DNA of 64,000 bases from Arachis hypogaea (lineage: Eukaryota > Streptophyta > Magnoliopsida > Fabales > Fabaceae): positions 150,790,699 to 150,854,698 of the forward strand of contig NC_092050.1 of assembly GCF_003086295.3 (NCBI RefSeq). The letters run 5' to 3'. This document shows positions 32,557-42,600 of the stretch, one piece after another. The position numbers were made by a program, and so were the translations under genes. The number at the start of each line of letters is the position of its first letter. Within the stretch, counting starts at the first letter, position 1. A model generated the notes under the pieces. It did no database searches, was not told the DNA's origin, and saw only the letters and a list, made by a program, of their open reading frames with translations.

Positions 32557-33972
32557 TTGGAAAAGGTTAAGCAAATAACAAGCCAGTTCCAGGAGGTCAT
32601 TATCCAGCACGTTCCAAGAGAAAAGAACACACGAGCAGACCTTTTGTCGAAGCTTGCGAGCACAAAGCCAGGATCGGGTAACCGGTCGCTCATCCAGGGC
32701 ATGGTGAAGGAACCAACGGTCGCCCTCCACCTGACGGAGTCGAGCCCCTCGTGGCTGGACCCCATTACCAACTTCCTGGAACTCGGCAAGTTGCCTGAAG
32801 ATGAGAAGGCGACCAAAGCTTTAAGAAGGGAGGCGGCCAGATACGCAATCATACAGGGACAACTATTCAAAAAGGGACTCAGCCAGCCCCTATTGAAGTG
32901 TTTGCACCCCGACCAAACGGACTACGTGCTTAGAGAAGTCCACGAAGGGTGTTGCGGACATCACATCGGGGGCAAAGCCCTGGCAAGGAAGCTCATCCGA
33001 GCAGGATACTACTGGCCAACAATGATGAAGGACTCGAAGGAATTTGTCACAAAATGCACAAAGTGTCAACAAAACGCCAACTTCCACAATGCACCAGCCT
33101 CCGAGCTAAGCTCGCTAACGACTACACGTCCTTTTGCACAATGGGGAGTCGACCTCCTGGGACCCTTCCCGGTCGGCCCAGGTCAAGTCAAATACCTCAT
33201 TGTAGCCATTGACTACTATACCAAATGGGTAGAGGCTGAACCACTAGCCACGATATCGTCCTCCAACTGCCGGAAGTTCATGTGGAGACAGGTGATAACC
33301 CGTTTCGGCATCCCAGAGGTCGTTATCTCGGACAATGGGACCCAGTTCACCGACAAGAAGTTCATGGAATTCCTCTCTGGCCTGGGGATAAAGCAAAAGT
33401 TCTCCTCAGTAGAACACCCCCAAACAAACGGGCAGGTAGAGGCCGCAAACAAAGTCATCCTTCTTGGTCTAAAGAAGCGCCTAGACAGTAAGAAGGGAAA
33501 CTGGGCCGACGAACTCCCCTCCGTCTTATGGTCCTACCGGACAACCGAGCAAAGCGCCACGGGGGAAACCCCCTTTCGCCTAACATACGGGGTCGACGCG
33601 GTAATACCAGTCGAAATCGGCGAACCAAGCCCCCGACTACTACTCGCGGGCATGAGCGAAGCGGTTGAGAAAGACCTGATCGAGGAAACAAGGGAGATGG
33701 CTCACCTAACAGAAACGGCGCTGAAACAAAGAATAGCCCTGCGTTACAACGCAAAAGTCCTCAAACGAGACTTCGAAGAAGGGGACCTCGTCCTGCGACG
33801 CAACGACATCGGCGTCCCGACCCCAGGGGAAGGCAAGCTGGCGGTAAATTGGGAAGGTCCCTACAGGGTAAGGGAGGTACTCGGCAAGGGCGCTTACAAA
33901 CTCGAAAAACTTGACGGCAAGGAAATACCCAGAACATGGAACGCAGGTAACCTAAAGAGGTTCTACTCCTGA
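32557..33972 (+). pseudogene. Archaeal-type RNase H end and integrase, Tat element
   Basis: 471 codons in the same frame as the preceding segment. Residues about 15-40 finish the second RNase H (VPREKNTRADLLSKLA). Integrase follows: zinc-binding HHCC (HEGCCGHHIGG...CTKCQQ, about 128-172), then the core with D (WGVDLLGPF), D (ISDNGTQFTD) and E in HPQTNGQVEAANKVI, and a C-terminal WEGPYRVREVLGKGAYKLE domain ending LKRFYS. The integrase itself looks intact; it is listed as pseudogene because the polyprotein is interrupted upstream. Confidence 0.88.
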
Positions 33973-34493
33973 CCCACCGGCTCACCGACCAGGGAGCCTA
34001 GCCAGATAGTTAGCATTTGCCCCATCCACATGTTAATTCATCTCGTTTACTTACTTTGTCAAATACTTACCCAACTGACGAGTAATTTTCACTTGTTCAA
34101 ATTTTTTACTTGTTAAAACTTTCTTACTTCATATCTGTTCCTCGTGACCAAAACCTAAAACGGCACCCCGGGACTGATCACCCCGGGAGCCAGACGGCTC
34201 ATAGGCCTCAACCAATTCGACGACTACGCGACCAAATCGGTCCGAACTGCTACCAAATGCGAAAACGGCGAGACGGGCACAAGAAATAAGCCCGCCCAGA
34301 ATAAACGGTAACACGATAACGGCAACACGACAAAATAATGAAACAAGCAAAAATCATAGCAATCAAACGACGATAACTTATAAAGCGTCAAAATACAGAA
34401 CGGACAAGTAAAATTGTTCAAGGCAAACAAAATGACAAAGTATCAACAGGTTGTTCAACAAATGCATTACAAAATATCCTAAGTTACGAGACT
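33973..34493. other. Spacer between convergent pol and antisense gene
   Basis: Noncoding DNA between two convergent coding units inside the Tat element; poly(A) signals of both transcripts would be expected here. No feature is strong enough to place. Confidence 0.5.
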
Positions 34494-36342
34494 TCACTTC
34501 CTCGACATATCGACAATTTTCCCGTCCTGGATAGTCTTGAAAACACCAATTGACGACGTCTCGAAATCAGGAGCAGCAATCTTCAGCTGGGCCTTCAGGG
34601 CATCTTCGGTCATCAAGATGGCATTCTTCCCTTGCTCCTTGGCCACCTTAAGCTTCTTCTTAAGATCAACGGCCTCTGCCTTAGCGGCTTTCGCCTCCGA
34701 GACGGCCTGCTCCCGCTCCTTTTCCAAAGCGACAACTCGACCCTGAGCGGCGTTCAGTTGACCTTCCAATGTCATCTCACGCTCAAGAAGCCGGGCCACG
34801 GTCTCATCGGACGCCTTCAGCCTCTCCGCAACAAACAACGACTTCTCCTCAGCAGCATTAAGCTTTCCCCCCATCTCGGACAGCTGACCCTGGAGGAGCT
34901 CAACTTGAGCCTTAAAGTCATTATTCGCCTTAACAGAAGACTCAAGCTTCCTCCGAAGCGCCTCCATACCAGATAACTCAAACTCGGCCTTCCGAGCTAT
35001 CACGGCCCCACGAAGCAAGGTGCGATACATCCACCTCGCCTGCCCGGACAGCTCGGTTGCATGAAAATGCTCTTCTGTCCCGGGTATCAGTTGGGAGTCA
35101 ATGAACTTGGAAGCATCAAAATTCCTCTCCATTACGGTAAGGGCCACTTCCGGGCTGGAAGACATCTTTCGCTTCTTAGGAGTGTGGATAAGCTCCACGT
35201 CGCTATCCGGATGAGGGGAGAGAGTCGCCTGCCCGTCAGCAGGTCCCTCCTCATGGGTAGGGGAAGCCTGACCCCCTAAGCCCTGCTTTTCCGACGTCTC
35301 GGTATCCTGGGCAGGGGAAGCCTGGCCCTCCTTTTCCCCTGACGGACCCTCCGACTTGCCGGCGTCCTTCTCTTCGGCGTTCTCATCATCACTAGCCTCA
35401 AAAAAGGTCTTCATCAGATTCTCAAGACCGGTCATGGTGGCAGACATTTCCACTGCGAATAAACAACAAGAACGTTAGTCGTCAAACCGGAAATAAGAAG
35501 AACAACGACAAAGAAACATAGACAAACAAGAAAAGCAACTCACGAATATAGCTCCGGCCGGCCTCCCGTTCACCCATAAGAAGGTGGGGGTTCACAGGAT
35601 TCTTTTCAAAGATAGCAAGAAGAACGTTCGCTATCTGCTTATCTACAGCCGACAACCTCTTGTACGACACTTTCACAAAAGGATTCGACCCCGCGCCGAA
35701 GCTCCAGTAAGTCTGGATAAGGCGCTCCCCCTCTAACGACAACCAGAAGGGGTGGCGACCCTTGACGGGACGAACCTTGAAATACTTATCCTTAAAACCA
35801 TGGTAGGAATCCTCAAAAAGGCTAAAAATCTTCCTACCCTGGGCAGCACGAAAAGAAAGAAACCCTTTTCTTGCTTTCCCCTGTTTGGAGGGGTTGGTAA
35901 GGTTGAAATAAAAGAGAAAAACGTCCACCGACGCCGGTAGCTCTAAGTACTCGCAGACCATCTCGAAGCAGCGGATCGAAGCCCAGCTGTTCGGATGAAG
36001 TTGAGACGGGGGAACGGATATCCGGTTCAGCAGCGCCATTTGAAAATCGGAGAACGGTATCCGAACACCAACTTGTGTGAACATGGACTTATAAAACCAG
36101 ATCCAATCGGGAACGCGGGGAGAATGAAAATTGAGCTCATAAATACGCTCATGAGGAAGCGGGACAATGGCCTCGTAGTTGGCCTCCTCGTCAGTACCCC
36201 CACACAAGTAGCCGGCTTGCCGGAACTCCGTCAGTTCCCCCAAGTCCATCTGGTTGGGTGAACTCCTTATATCGTCAGTCACCCAAGCATACGGGTCGTA
36301 AGCCGCAGCAGATCCGGAAGATCGGGAGACAACGCGAGGCAT
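34494..36342 (-). CDS. Spliced antisense gene of the Tat element (plant-transposon-type protein)
   Basis: Exon 1 runs 36342-35544, exon 2 35452-34494. The 91-nt intron starts GTGAGT and ends CGCAG, and splicing keeps the frame (799 + 959 nt = 585 aa). Unspliced, exon 1 would read into a hydrophobic tail and stop at 35482. Residues 1-265 form a globular domain (MPRVVSR start; VPDWIWFYKSMFTQVGVRIPFSDF; a KGRHPFWLSLEG segment) of the kind called putative plant transposon protein. Exon 2 has an acidic, Pro/Gln-rich linker (AEEKDAGKSEGPSGEKEGQ) followed by about 150 residues of heptad-rich coiled coil (LEREMTLEGQLNAAQGRVV...EAKAAKAEAVDLKKKLK). Antisense genes of unknown function are known from Tat elements. 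No stop or frameshift interrupts it, unlike pol on the other strand. Confidence 0.8.
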
Positions 36343-36344
36343 AC

Positions 36345-36633
36345 CTACAGCGGGGTACCACTCCGTTAGTCTATAAGGTCGGGAGCCCGAAAAATTCTAA
36401 GAAACTACACCTTTTCAACTCAATCATAACCAGATACGACTAAAAACTACACCTACCTCACAAACCACCCAAAAAAGCCTATCCTGGAATGGTACCCCTT
36501 CCCTAACTCACCTATCCCAACACTGGAAAAACCTCTTAACAAAAATGAACCAGCCATGCAACAAATGCAAACAGCAAATCACACAACAACAGAACATAAC
36601 ACAGATACCAGAAGAAAGAAACCAGAAGATTAC
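36345..36633 (-). other. Predicted 5' UTR intron of the antisense gene
   Basis: On the minus strand GTTCCAG/GTAATC at 36634/36633 and CGCTGTAG at 36346-36345 would remove 289 nt. This leaves a pyrimidine-rich leader (36640-36780) joined two bases before the ATG at 36342. Splice-site predicted from consensus only. Confidence 0.5.
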
Positions 36634-37013
36634 CTGGAACGATGAAGGAAATCTGGACTGAAAGTTGGAGCAAGAGGGAGTTCGCACAGAAAGCTTTGGA
36701 TGTTAGGGAGAAAAAGGGATGGAAATAGTGAGAGTGGGAGGTGGATAGGGGAAAAAACTGTTTAAAAACCACCCCCAAAAGCGCGAAAGGAAGCAAGGGC
36801 AAGATTGTCTTTGCGCACAGGTTTTTCAAATCATTATGAGCATTAAATGCCCAGCGCGGAGAACGAAACGGCAAACAGATGCCACAGCAGATCAAGAGAC
36901 GCGCGCAAGAGACGCGTCCCTCCCACGATCAGCCGACCCGACGGCAACGCACGAGTGTGAACGTCACGCGCCACCAATGGCCCCCACGACCATCGCTGAC
37001 GCGTCGGGGGCAC

Positions 37014-37433
37014 TGTTACGGCCTGGCCCAAACTCGCGCGGGTCGACCCGACCCGAGTTCTCGCCGGCCATATAATACGCCCTCCACCCGACCCGGACAC
37101 GCGTCCCGTACGGCTTGCACACAGCCGAAGAACAGCGCCCTTGGGGGTATGGGCTTGGCCATTGAAGGGGCCCACTACTGACATGTATATAAGGGGAAGA
37201 CTGGCTCTCCCCCCAAGGTACGTCACATTCACACACCATTTCCTCTCCGCCTGCACATATTCTGACAAGGGCATCGGAGTGTCTTTGCAGGTGGCACCTC
37301 CCTCTCCATCTGAAGTGCTCGGGATCTCGCTCATCCGGGACCAGGAAACCACGACCAGACGAGCTTCTCCACCATCCGAAACGTTGACCTCAGGGTCCTA
37401 ACCCGAACCGTCCGGTACCCGACCTACCGAACA
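37014..37433 (+). repeat. 3' LTR of the Tat element
   Basis: 420 bp; 2-bp TT insertion and four transitions relative to the 5' LTR; followed by CCATG. Confidence 0.95.
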
Positions 37434-37725
37434 CCATGCATTCTACACGGCAGTAAGCTGTTAGCGTCAATAAACTTTAAATTATATATTGTTACATAAG
37501 CATAAAAAATATTAGGTTTAACTATATATTTAATTATAGACTAAATATTATTTTAGTCTTTATAGTTTTAACTGAAAATCAAAATCGTTCTTAAATTTTT
37601 TTTGAATTTTAAATTGTTCCTAACCTTAATTTTATTTTAAAATTCGTCCTAAACAATTCGTTTAAAGACAAAATTACCTCTTCGTTAATTTTTTTTTTAT
37701 CATCCCTGAGCATCCTTTATCACTC
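37434..37725. other. AT-rich DNA between two retrotransposons
   Basis: Contains an AGTCTTTATAGTTTTAAC / CGTTCTTAAATTTTTT pattern resembling ends of long-TIR elements, but no partner end was found nearby. Confidence 0.35.
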
Positions 37726-38144
37726 TGGAAAAAAAATAGTAAAGCTAATTTTAGAAAATATATAAATAAATAATAATTAAATAAAATAAAAGATAATAAA
37801 CAATTTTAGTTTATAACTTTAGAATTTTAATGGTTAAAAAAAAATTATATACTTCTAATTAACGGATGGTTCATATTGAAGAGATTCACCTATAAATTGA
37901 GTTTTTCTTTAATTCATTTCAATCAAGTCATCCAAATAAAATAACATAATATTTCTTTGAGTAGTTTTCTCCTATATATGATAGAGAGAAGTGTATTCTC
38001 CTTTTGTCAAGAGAGAGTGTTATTGTAGTCTCCTTGTGATAGAGAGAAGTTGTAATTCTAGTTATTCAATTATTTCCATATTTTATAAAAATTTCTAATT
38101 TTTCATCTCTATATTTTGCTGTGTCATTTGTCTGGTACCTAACA
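37726..38144 (+). repeat. 5' LTR of the Tork-like element
   Basis: 419 bp; the first few bases differ from the 3' copy (TGGAAAA against TGTGAAAA). Confidence 0.88.
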
Positions 38145-38145
38145 C

Positions 38146-38160
38146 TGGTATCATCAGAGC
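38146..38160 (+). other. Primer-binding site with a 3-nt insertion
   Basis: TGGTATCATCAGAGC where TGGTATCAGAGC is expected; TCA is duplicated, so pairing to initiator tRNA-Met would have a bulge. Confidence 0.75.
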
Positions 38161-38218
38161 ATAAAGTTGCTGATTAATTTTCTTTTTTTTTTCCGCTGCG
38201 AGTTACCGTCTAAAAAAA

Positions 38219-38596
38219 ATGGCAGCAAAGTATGAAATTCCGAAATTCAGTGGGAGTAATTTTTCCATATGAAATTTGAAGATAAAAGCCATTATGAGAA
38301 AAGACAATTGCGTGACAGCAATTGAAGGTAGACCCACTGGAATTACAGATGAAAAATTGAAGGAGATGGACAACAATGCTGTTGCAAACTTACACTTGGC
38401 ACTAGCTGATTCAGTTTTATCAAGTGTAGCAGAGAAAAAGACAGCAAAGAAAATTTGGGATGCTCTCACCAAATTATATGAATTCAAGTCACTTCACAAC
38501 AAGATATTCTTGAAGAGAAGACTTTTTACTCTTCGAATGAGTGAGTCCACATCGACAACGGATCACATCAATAATCTAAATACGCTATTTTTCTAA
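38219..38596 (+). pseudogene. gag N-terminal part, Tork-like element
   Basis: Starts MAAKYEIPKFSGSNF, typical of copia gag. A TGA at 38270-38272 replaces the usual tryptophan, and a TAA at 38594-38596 follows NNLNTLFF. Between them lies a UBN2-type gag (ALADSVLSSV, WDALTKLYE, KIFLKRRLFTLRMSE). Confidence 0.85.
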
Positions 38597-39805
38597 CTTT
38601 CATCGTTGAAATATACCATAGCGGAAAATGAACGTGCAGAGCTCTTACTTCAAAGTCTACCAGATTCATATGATCAACTTATCATTAACTTAACTAATAA
38701 TGTTTTGACTGATTATCTTTCTTTTGATGACATGGCTGCTGCGGTTCTTGAAGAAGAATCTAGGCGCAAGAATAAGGAAGATAGATTAGAGAGCTCAAAA
38801 CAAGCAGAGGCTTTGTTGATGACAAGAGGAAGATCAATGGAGCGTGGTTCCAGTGGGAGTCAAAGTAGACCAAAGTCACAAAGTAAGAAGCAGGTCAAAT
38901 GCTACAATTGTGGTAAGAGAGGGCACTTCAAGAAATATTGTTGGAATAAGAAGAGTATAGAGAAGGTTCCAGAAGGATCAAGTTCTCAAGGATGTGTTGC
39001 AAGTACCTTTGATGATGGAGAAGTCCTGTATGGCAAAGCAACAATTGGTTCTAAAGGCAGTAAACAGCTCATTGATGTTTGGATTGTTGATTCAGGAGCA
39101 ACATGGCACATAACTCCTCATCGTGATTGGTTTTGTACATATGAACCTGTCTCGGAAGGATCGGTGTTTATGGGAAACAATCATGCTTTAGAAATTGTTA
39201 GAATGGGTACTGTCAAACTAAAAATGTATGATGGTTCTATTCGTTCACTTCAAGGGGTAAGATACGTGAAAGACTTGAAGAAGAATTTGTTGTCGATTGG
39301 GCAATTGGATGAACTTGGATGCAAGACCCATATTGAAGGTGGGATCTTGAAAGTTGTTAAAGAAGCTCTTGTGGTAATAAAAGCAGAAAAGATTACAGCA
39401 AATCTATACATGCTTGTGGGAGATACTTTGCAAGAAGCAGAGGCATCAGTTGCTTCAACAAGCCAAGAAGAAATGACGATGATATGGTATTGCAAACTAG
39501 GTCACATGTCAGAACGAGGCTTGAAGATTCTTGTAGAACGTAATCTCATTCCCGGGCTCAAATCGGTAAACTTACCGTTTTGTAAGCACTGCGTTACAAG
39601 CAAACAACATAGATTGACGTTTGGTAGATCAACTGCTTGGAGCAAGCACATAATGGAGTTGATTCATTCTGATGTGTGGGAATCGCCGGAGATGTCCCTA
39701 GGAGGAGCAAAATATCTTGTATCATTTATTGATAATTACTCTAGGAGGCTATGGGTGTACCCGATCAAGAAGAAGTCAGACGTGTTTGCGATGTTCAAAG
39801 AGTGA
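38597..39805 (+). pseudogene. gag end, protease and integrase N-terminal part, Tork-like element
   Basis: Same frame as the gag start. Contains AELLLQSLPDSYDQLI, a zinc knuckle CYNCGKRGHFKKYC (starting near 38899), protease IVDSGATWHITPH (near 39085), the pre-integrase CKLGHMSERGLKIL and the integrase start LIHSDVWESP and SFIDNYSRRLWVY. It ends in a TGA at 39803-39805 after a frame change near 39800. Confidence 0.88.
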
Positions 39806-41337
39806 AAGCAAAGTTAGAACTTGAATCTGGAAAGAAGATCAAATGTTTAAGGACAGATAATGGAGGAGAATATGTCGATGGTGATTTTCTAACATTTTGC
39901 AAGCAAGCAGGTATTCAACGGCAATTCACAATTGCATACACGCCTCAGCAAAATGGTGTAGCAGAGCGAATGAATAGGACTCTCCTAGAAAGAGCACGAG
40001 CTATGTTACAAACTGCAGGTTTAGCTAAGTCTTTTTGGGCAGAAGCTGTTAAAACCGCCTGTTATGTGATAAATCGGTCACCATCAACTGCAATTGGGTT
40101 GAAGACACCAATGAAGATGTGGCAAGGTAAGCCACCTAATTATTCTTCTTTACATATATTTGGTTGTCCTGTGTACGTAATGTACAATTCCCAGGAAAGA
40201 ACAAAGCTGGACCCAAAGTCTAGAAAATGTATATTCTTGGGTTATGCTGACGGAGTTAAGGGGTATCGCCTGTAGGATCCCATTACCCGCAAGGTAGTTG
40301 TCAGTAGAGATGTGATATTTACAGAAGATGAATTGCAAAAGGAACAAGAAAATGACAGCACTGTTAAAGAGATAACCACTGTTCAAATAGATAAAAAATG
40401 CAAAGAAGGTGATCTTTCTGAAGCAGAACCACAGCACGAAGAACAAGAAGCAGAGGCCAATGACATAGAAGTTTGTCGATCCACTCGAAAAAGAAGAATA
40501 CCATCATGGCACTCAAATTATGTTTTGACAAACCATGATGCACATTGTCTTTTGACAGAAGATGGAGAACCAACAACTTTTATGGAGGCTATGCGCAATC
40601 CAGACGCTTCTATGTGGATGACAGCAATGCAAGAAGAAATTGAGGCATTACATAGAAACCATACCTGGAAACTTGTTGAACTTCCAGCAGGTCGGAAAGT
40701 CATTGGTAACAAATGGGTTTACAAGATCAAACGAGATAGTAATGATCAGGTGGAACGATATCGTGCAAGATTGGTTGTCAATGGATATGCTCAGAAAGAA
40801 GGTGTTGACTTCAATGAAATATTTTCTTCAGTGGTGAGACTAACTACTATTAGAGTAGTTTTGGCTATGTGTGCTGCATTTGATTTACATCTAGAGCAAT
40901 TAGATGTAAAGACTGCATTTCTTCATGGAGAACTTGAAGAAGAGATATATATGCTCCAACCAGAAGGTTTTGAAGAACAAGGAAAAGAAAACTTGGTTTG
41001 CAGGTTAACTAAATCTCTGTACGGTCTAAAGCAGGCGCCAAGGTGTTGGTACAAGAGATTTGATTCTTTCATTATTAGCCTTGGATACAACAGACTTAGT
41101 TCAGATCATTGTACTTATTACAAGAGGTCTGGTGATAATGATTTCATCATTCTGTTGTTGTATGTGGATGACATGTTGGTGGTAGGTCCCAACAAAGATC
41201 AAATCCAAGAATTGAAGGCACAGTTGGCTAGGGAGTTTGATATGAAAGACTTGGGACCAGCAAACAAGATTTTAGGGATGCAAATTCACCGAGACAAAAA
41301 GATAGGAAGATTTGGCTATCGCAAAAGAATTATTTGA
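39806..41337 (+). pseudogene. Integrase core and reverse transcriptase, Tork-like element
   Basis: In the next frame: LRTDNGGEYVDGDF and QQNGVAERMNRTL complete the integrase DDE site. The tail GYRL is followed by a TAG at 40273-40275, then an acidic linker. RT follows with GNKWVYKIKRD, YRARLVVNGYAQ, LEQLDVKTAFLHGELEEEIYM, SLYGLKQAPRCWYKRF and LLYVDDMLVVG (catalytic YVDD near 41160). A frame change near 41325 ends this piece. Confidence 0.9.
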
Positions 41338-42125
41338 AGAAAATCTTGCAACGCTTCAATATGCAAGAATGTAAGCCAATTTCAACCCCACTTCCTATGA
41401 ATTTCAAATTATCCTCAAGTATGTGCCCTAGTAGTGAAGCAGAGAGGATGGAAATGTCTCGAGTACCGTATGCATCAGCGGTGGGAAGCCTTATGTATGC
41501 CATGATCTGTACAAGGCCAGATATTGCTCAAGCAATTGTGGTGGTAAGTCGATTTATGGTAGATCCGGGTAAAGAGCATTGGAATGTTGTTAAGAGGATC
41601 TTGAGATACATCAAAGGGACCTCGAATGTTGCATTATGTTTTGGAGGATCGGAATTCATTGTCAATGGATATGTCGACTCAGATTTTGCAGGTGATCTTG
41701 ATAAACGAAAATCTACTACAGGATATGTGTTCATGCTTGCAGGAGGAGCTGTGAGCTGGCTATCTAAATTACAAACTGTTGTAGCTTTATCTACTACAGA
41801 AGCTGAATATATGGCAGCTACACAAGCATGCAAGAAAGCTATTTGGATCCAAAGGTTGATAGAAGAACTCGGGCACAAACAACAGAAGATTTTTGTGTAT
41901 TGTGACAGTCAGAGTGCCTTGCACATTGCAAGGAATCCTGCCTTTCATTCAAGAACAAAACATATTGGAGTACAATATCACTTTATTTGGGAAGTAGTAG
42001 AAGAAGGAAGTGTTGATATGCAGAAGATTCACACGAAAGATAACCTAGCAGATGCCATGACAAAACCAATTAACACAGAAAAGTTTGAATGGTGTAGATC
42101 CTCATACGGCCTATGGAATACATGA
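41334..42125 (+). pseudogene. RT C-terminus and RNase H, Tork-like element
   Basis: 263 codons: VPYASAVGSLMYAMICTRPDIA connection, then RNase H with VDSDFAGD, LSTTEAEYMA and VYCDSQSALHIARN, and the ADAMTKP end. Open to its natural stop, but separated from RT by a frameshift. Confidence 0.9.
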
Positions 42126-42173
42126 GCAACATGAATTTTAAAAATTTATCAAAATTAGCTTTAAGTGGGAGAT

Positions 42174-42595
42174 TGTGAAAAAATAGTAAAACAAATTTTA
42201 GAAAATATATAAATAAATAATAACTAAATAAAATGAAAGGTAATAAACAATCTTAGTTTATAACCTTAGAATTTTAATGGTTGAAAAAGAGAAGAATTAT
42301 ATACCTCTAATTAACAGATAGTTCATATTGAAGAGACTCATCTATAAATTGAGTTTTTCTTTAATTCATTTCAATCAAGTCATCCAGATAAAATAACATA
42401 ATATTTTTTTGAGTGGTTTTCTCCTATATATGATAGAGTATTCTCCTTTTGTCAAGAGAGAGTGTTATTGTAGTCTCCTTGTAATAGAGAGAAGTTGTAA
42501 TTCTCAAAAAAATTATTCAATTATTTCCATATTTTATACAAATTTCTAATTGTTCATCTCTATATTTTGCTGTGTCATTTGTCTGGTACCTAACA
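42174..42595 (+). repeat. 3' LTR of the Tork-like element
   Basis: 422 bp, preceded by the AAGTGGGAGAT polypurine tract (42163-42173) and followed by CACTC. Confidence 0.9.
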
Positions 42596-42600
42596 CACTC

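Larger units (their letters stand above)
28198..37433 (+). mobile_element. Young Tat-lineage Ty3/gypsy retrotransposon with an antisense gene
   Basis: 9.24 kb, flanked by CCATG at 28193-28197 and 37434-37438. LTRs 28198-28615 and 37014-37433 start TGTTACGG, end CCGAACA and differ by four transitions and one 2-bp indel by my count (about 1%). GC content is far above the surroundings. Order: LTR, PBS, gag-protease, RT, RNase H, a second (archaeal-type) RNase H, integrase, then a long 3' region with a spliced gene on the minus strand, polypurine-like GGGGGCAC, LTR. Dual RNase H after RT and antisense ORFs are known features of the Tat lineage. Confidence 0.95.
37726..42595 (+). mobile_element. 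Tork-like Ty1/copia retrotransposon, nearly complete
   Basis: LTRs 37726-38144 and 42174-42595 end in CTAACA; CACTC flanks both sides (37721-37725 and 42596-42600). About 20 mismatches plus several indels between LTRs (roughly 5%) make it older than the other two. All copia domains are present in order, broken by three stops and two frameshifts. The tRNA-Met primer site carries a 3-nt insertion. Confidence 0.92.
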
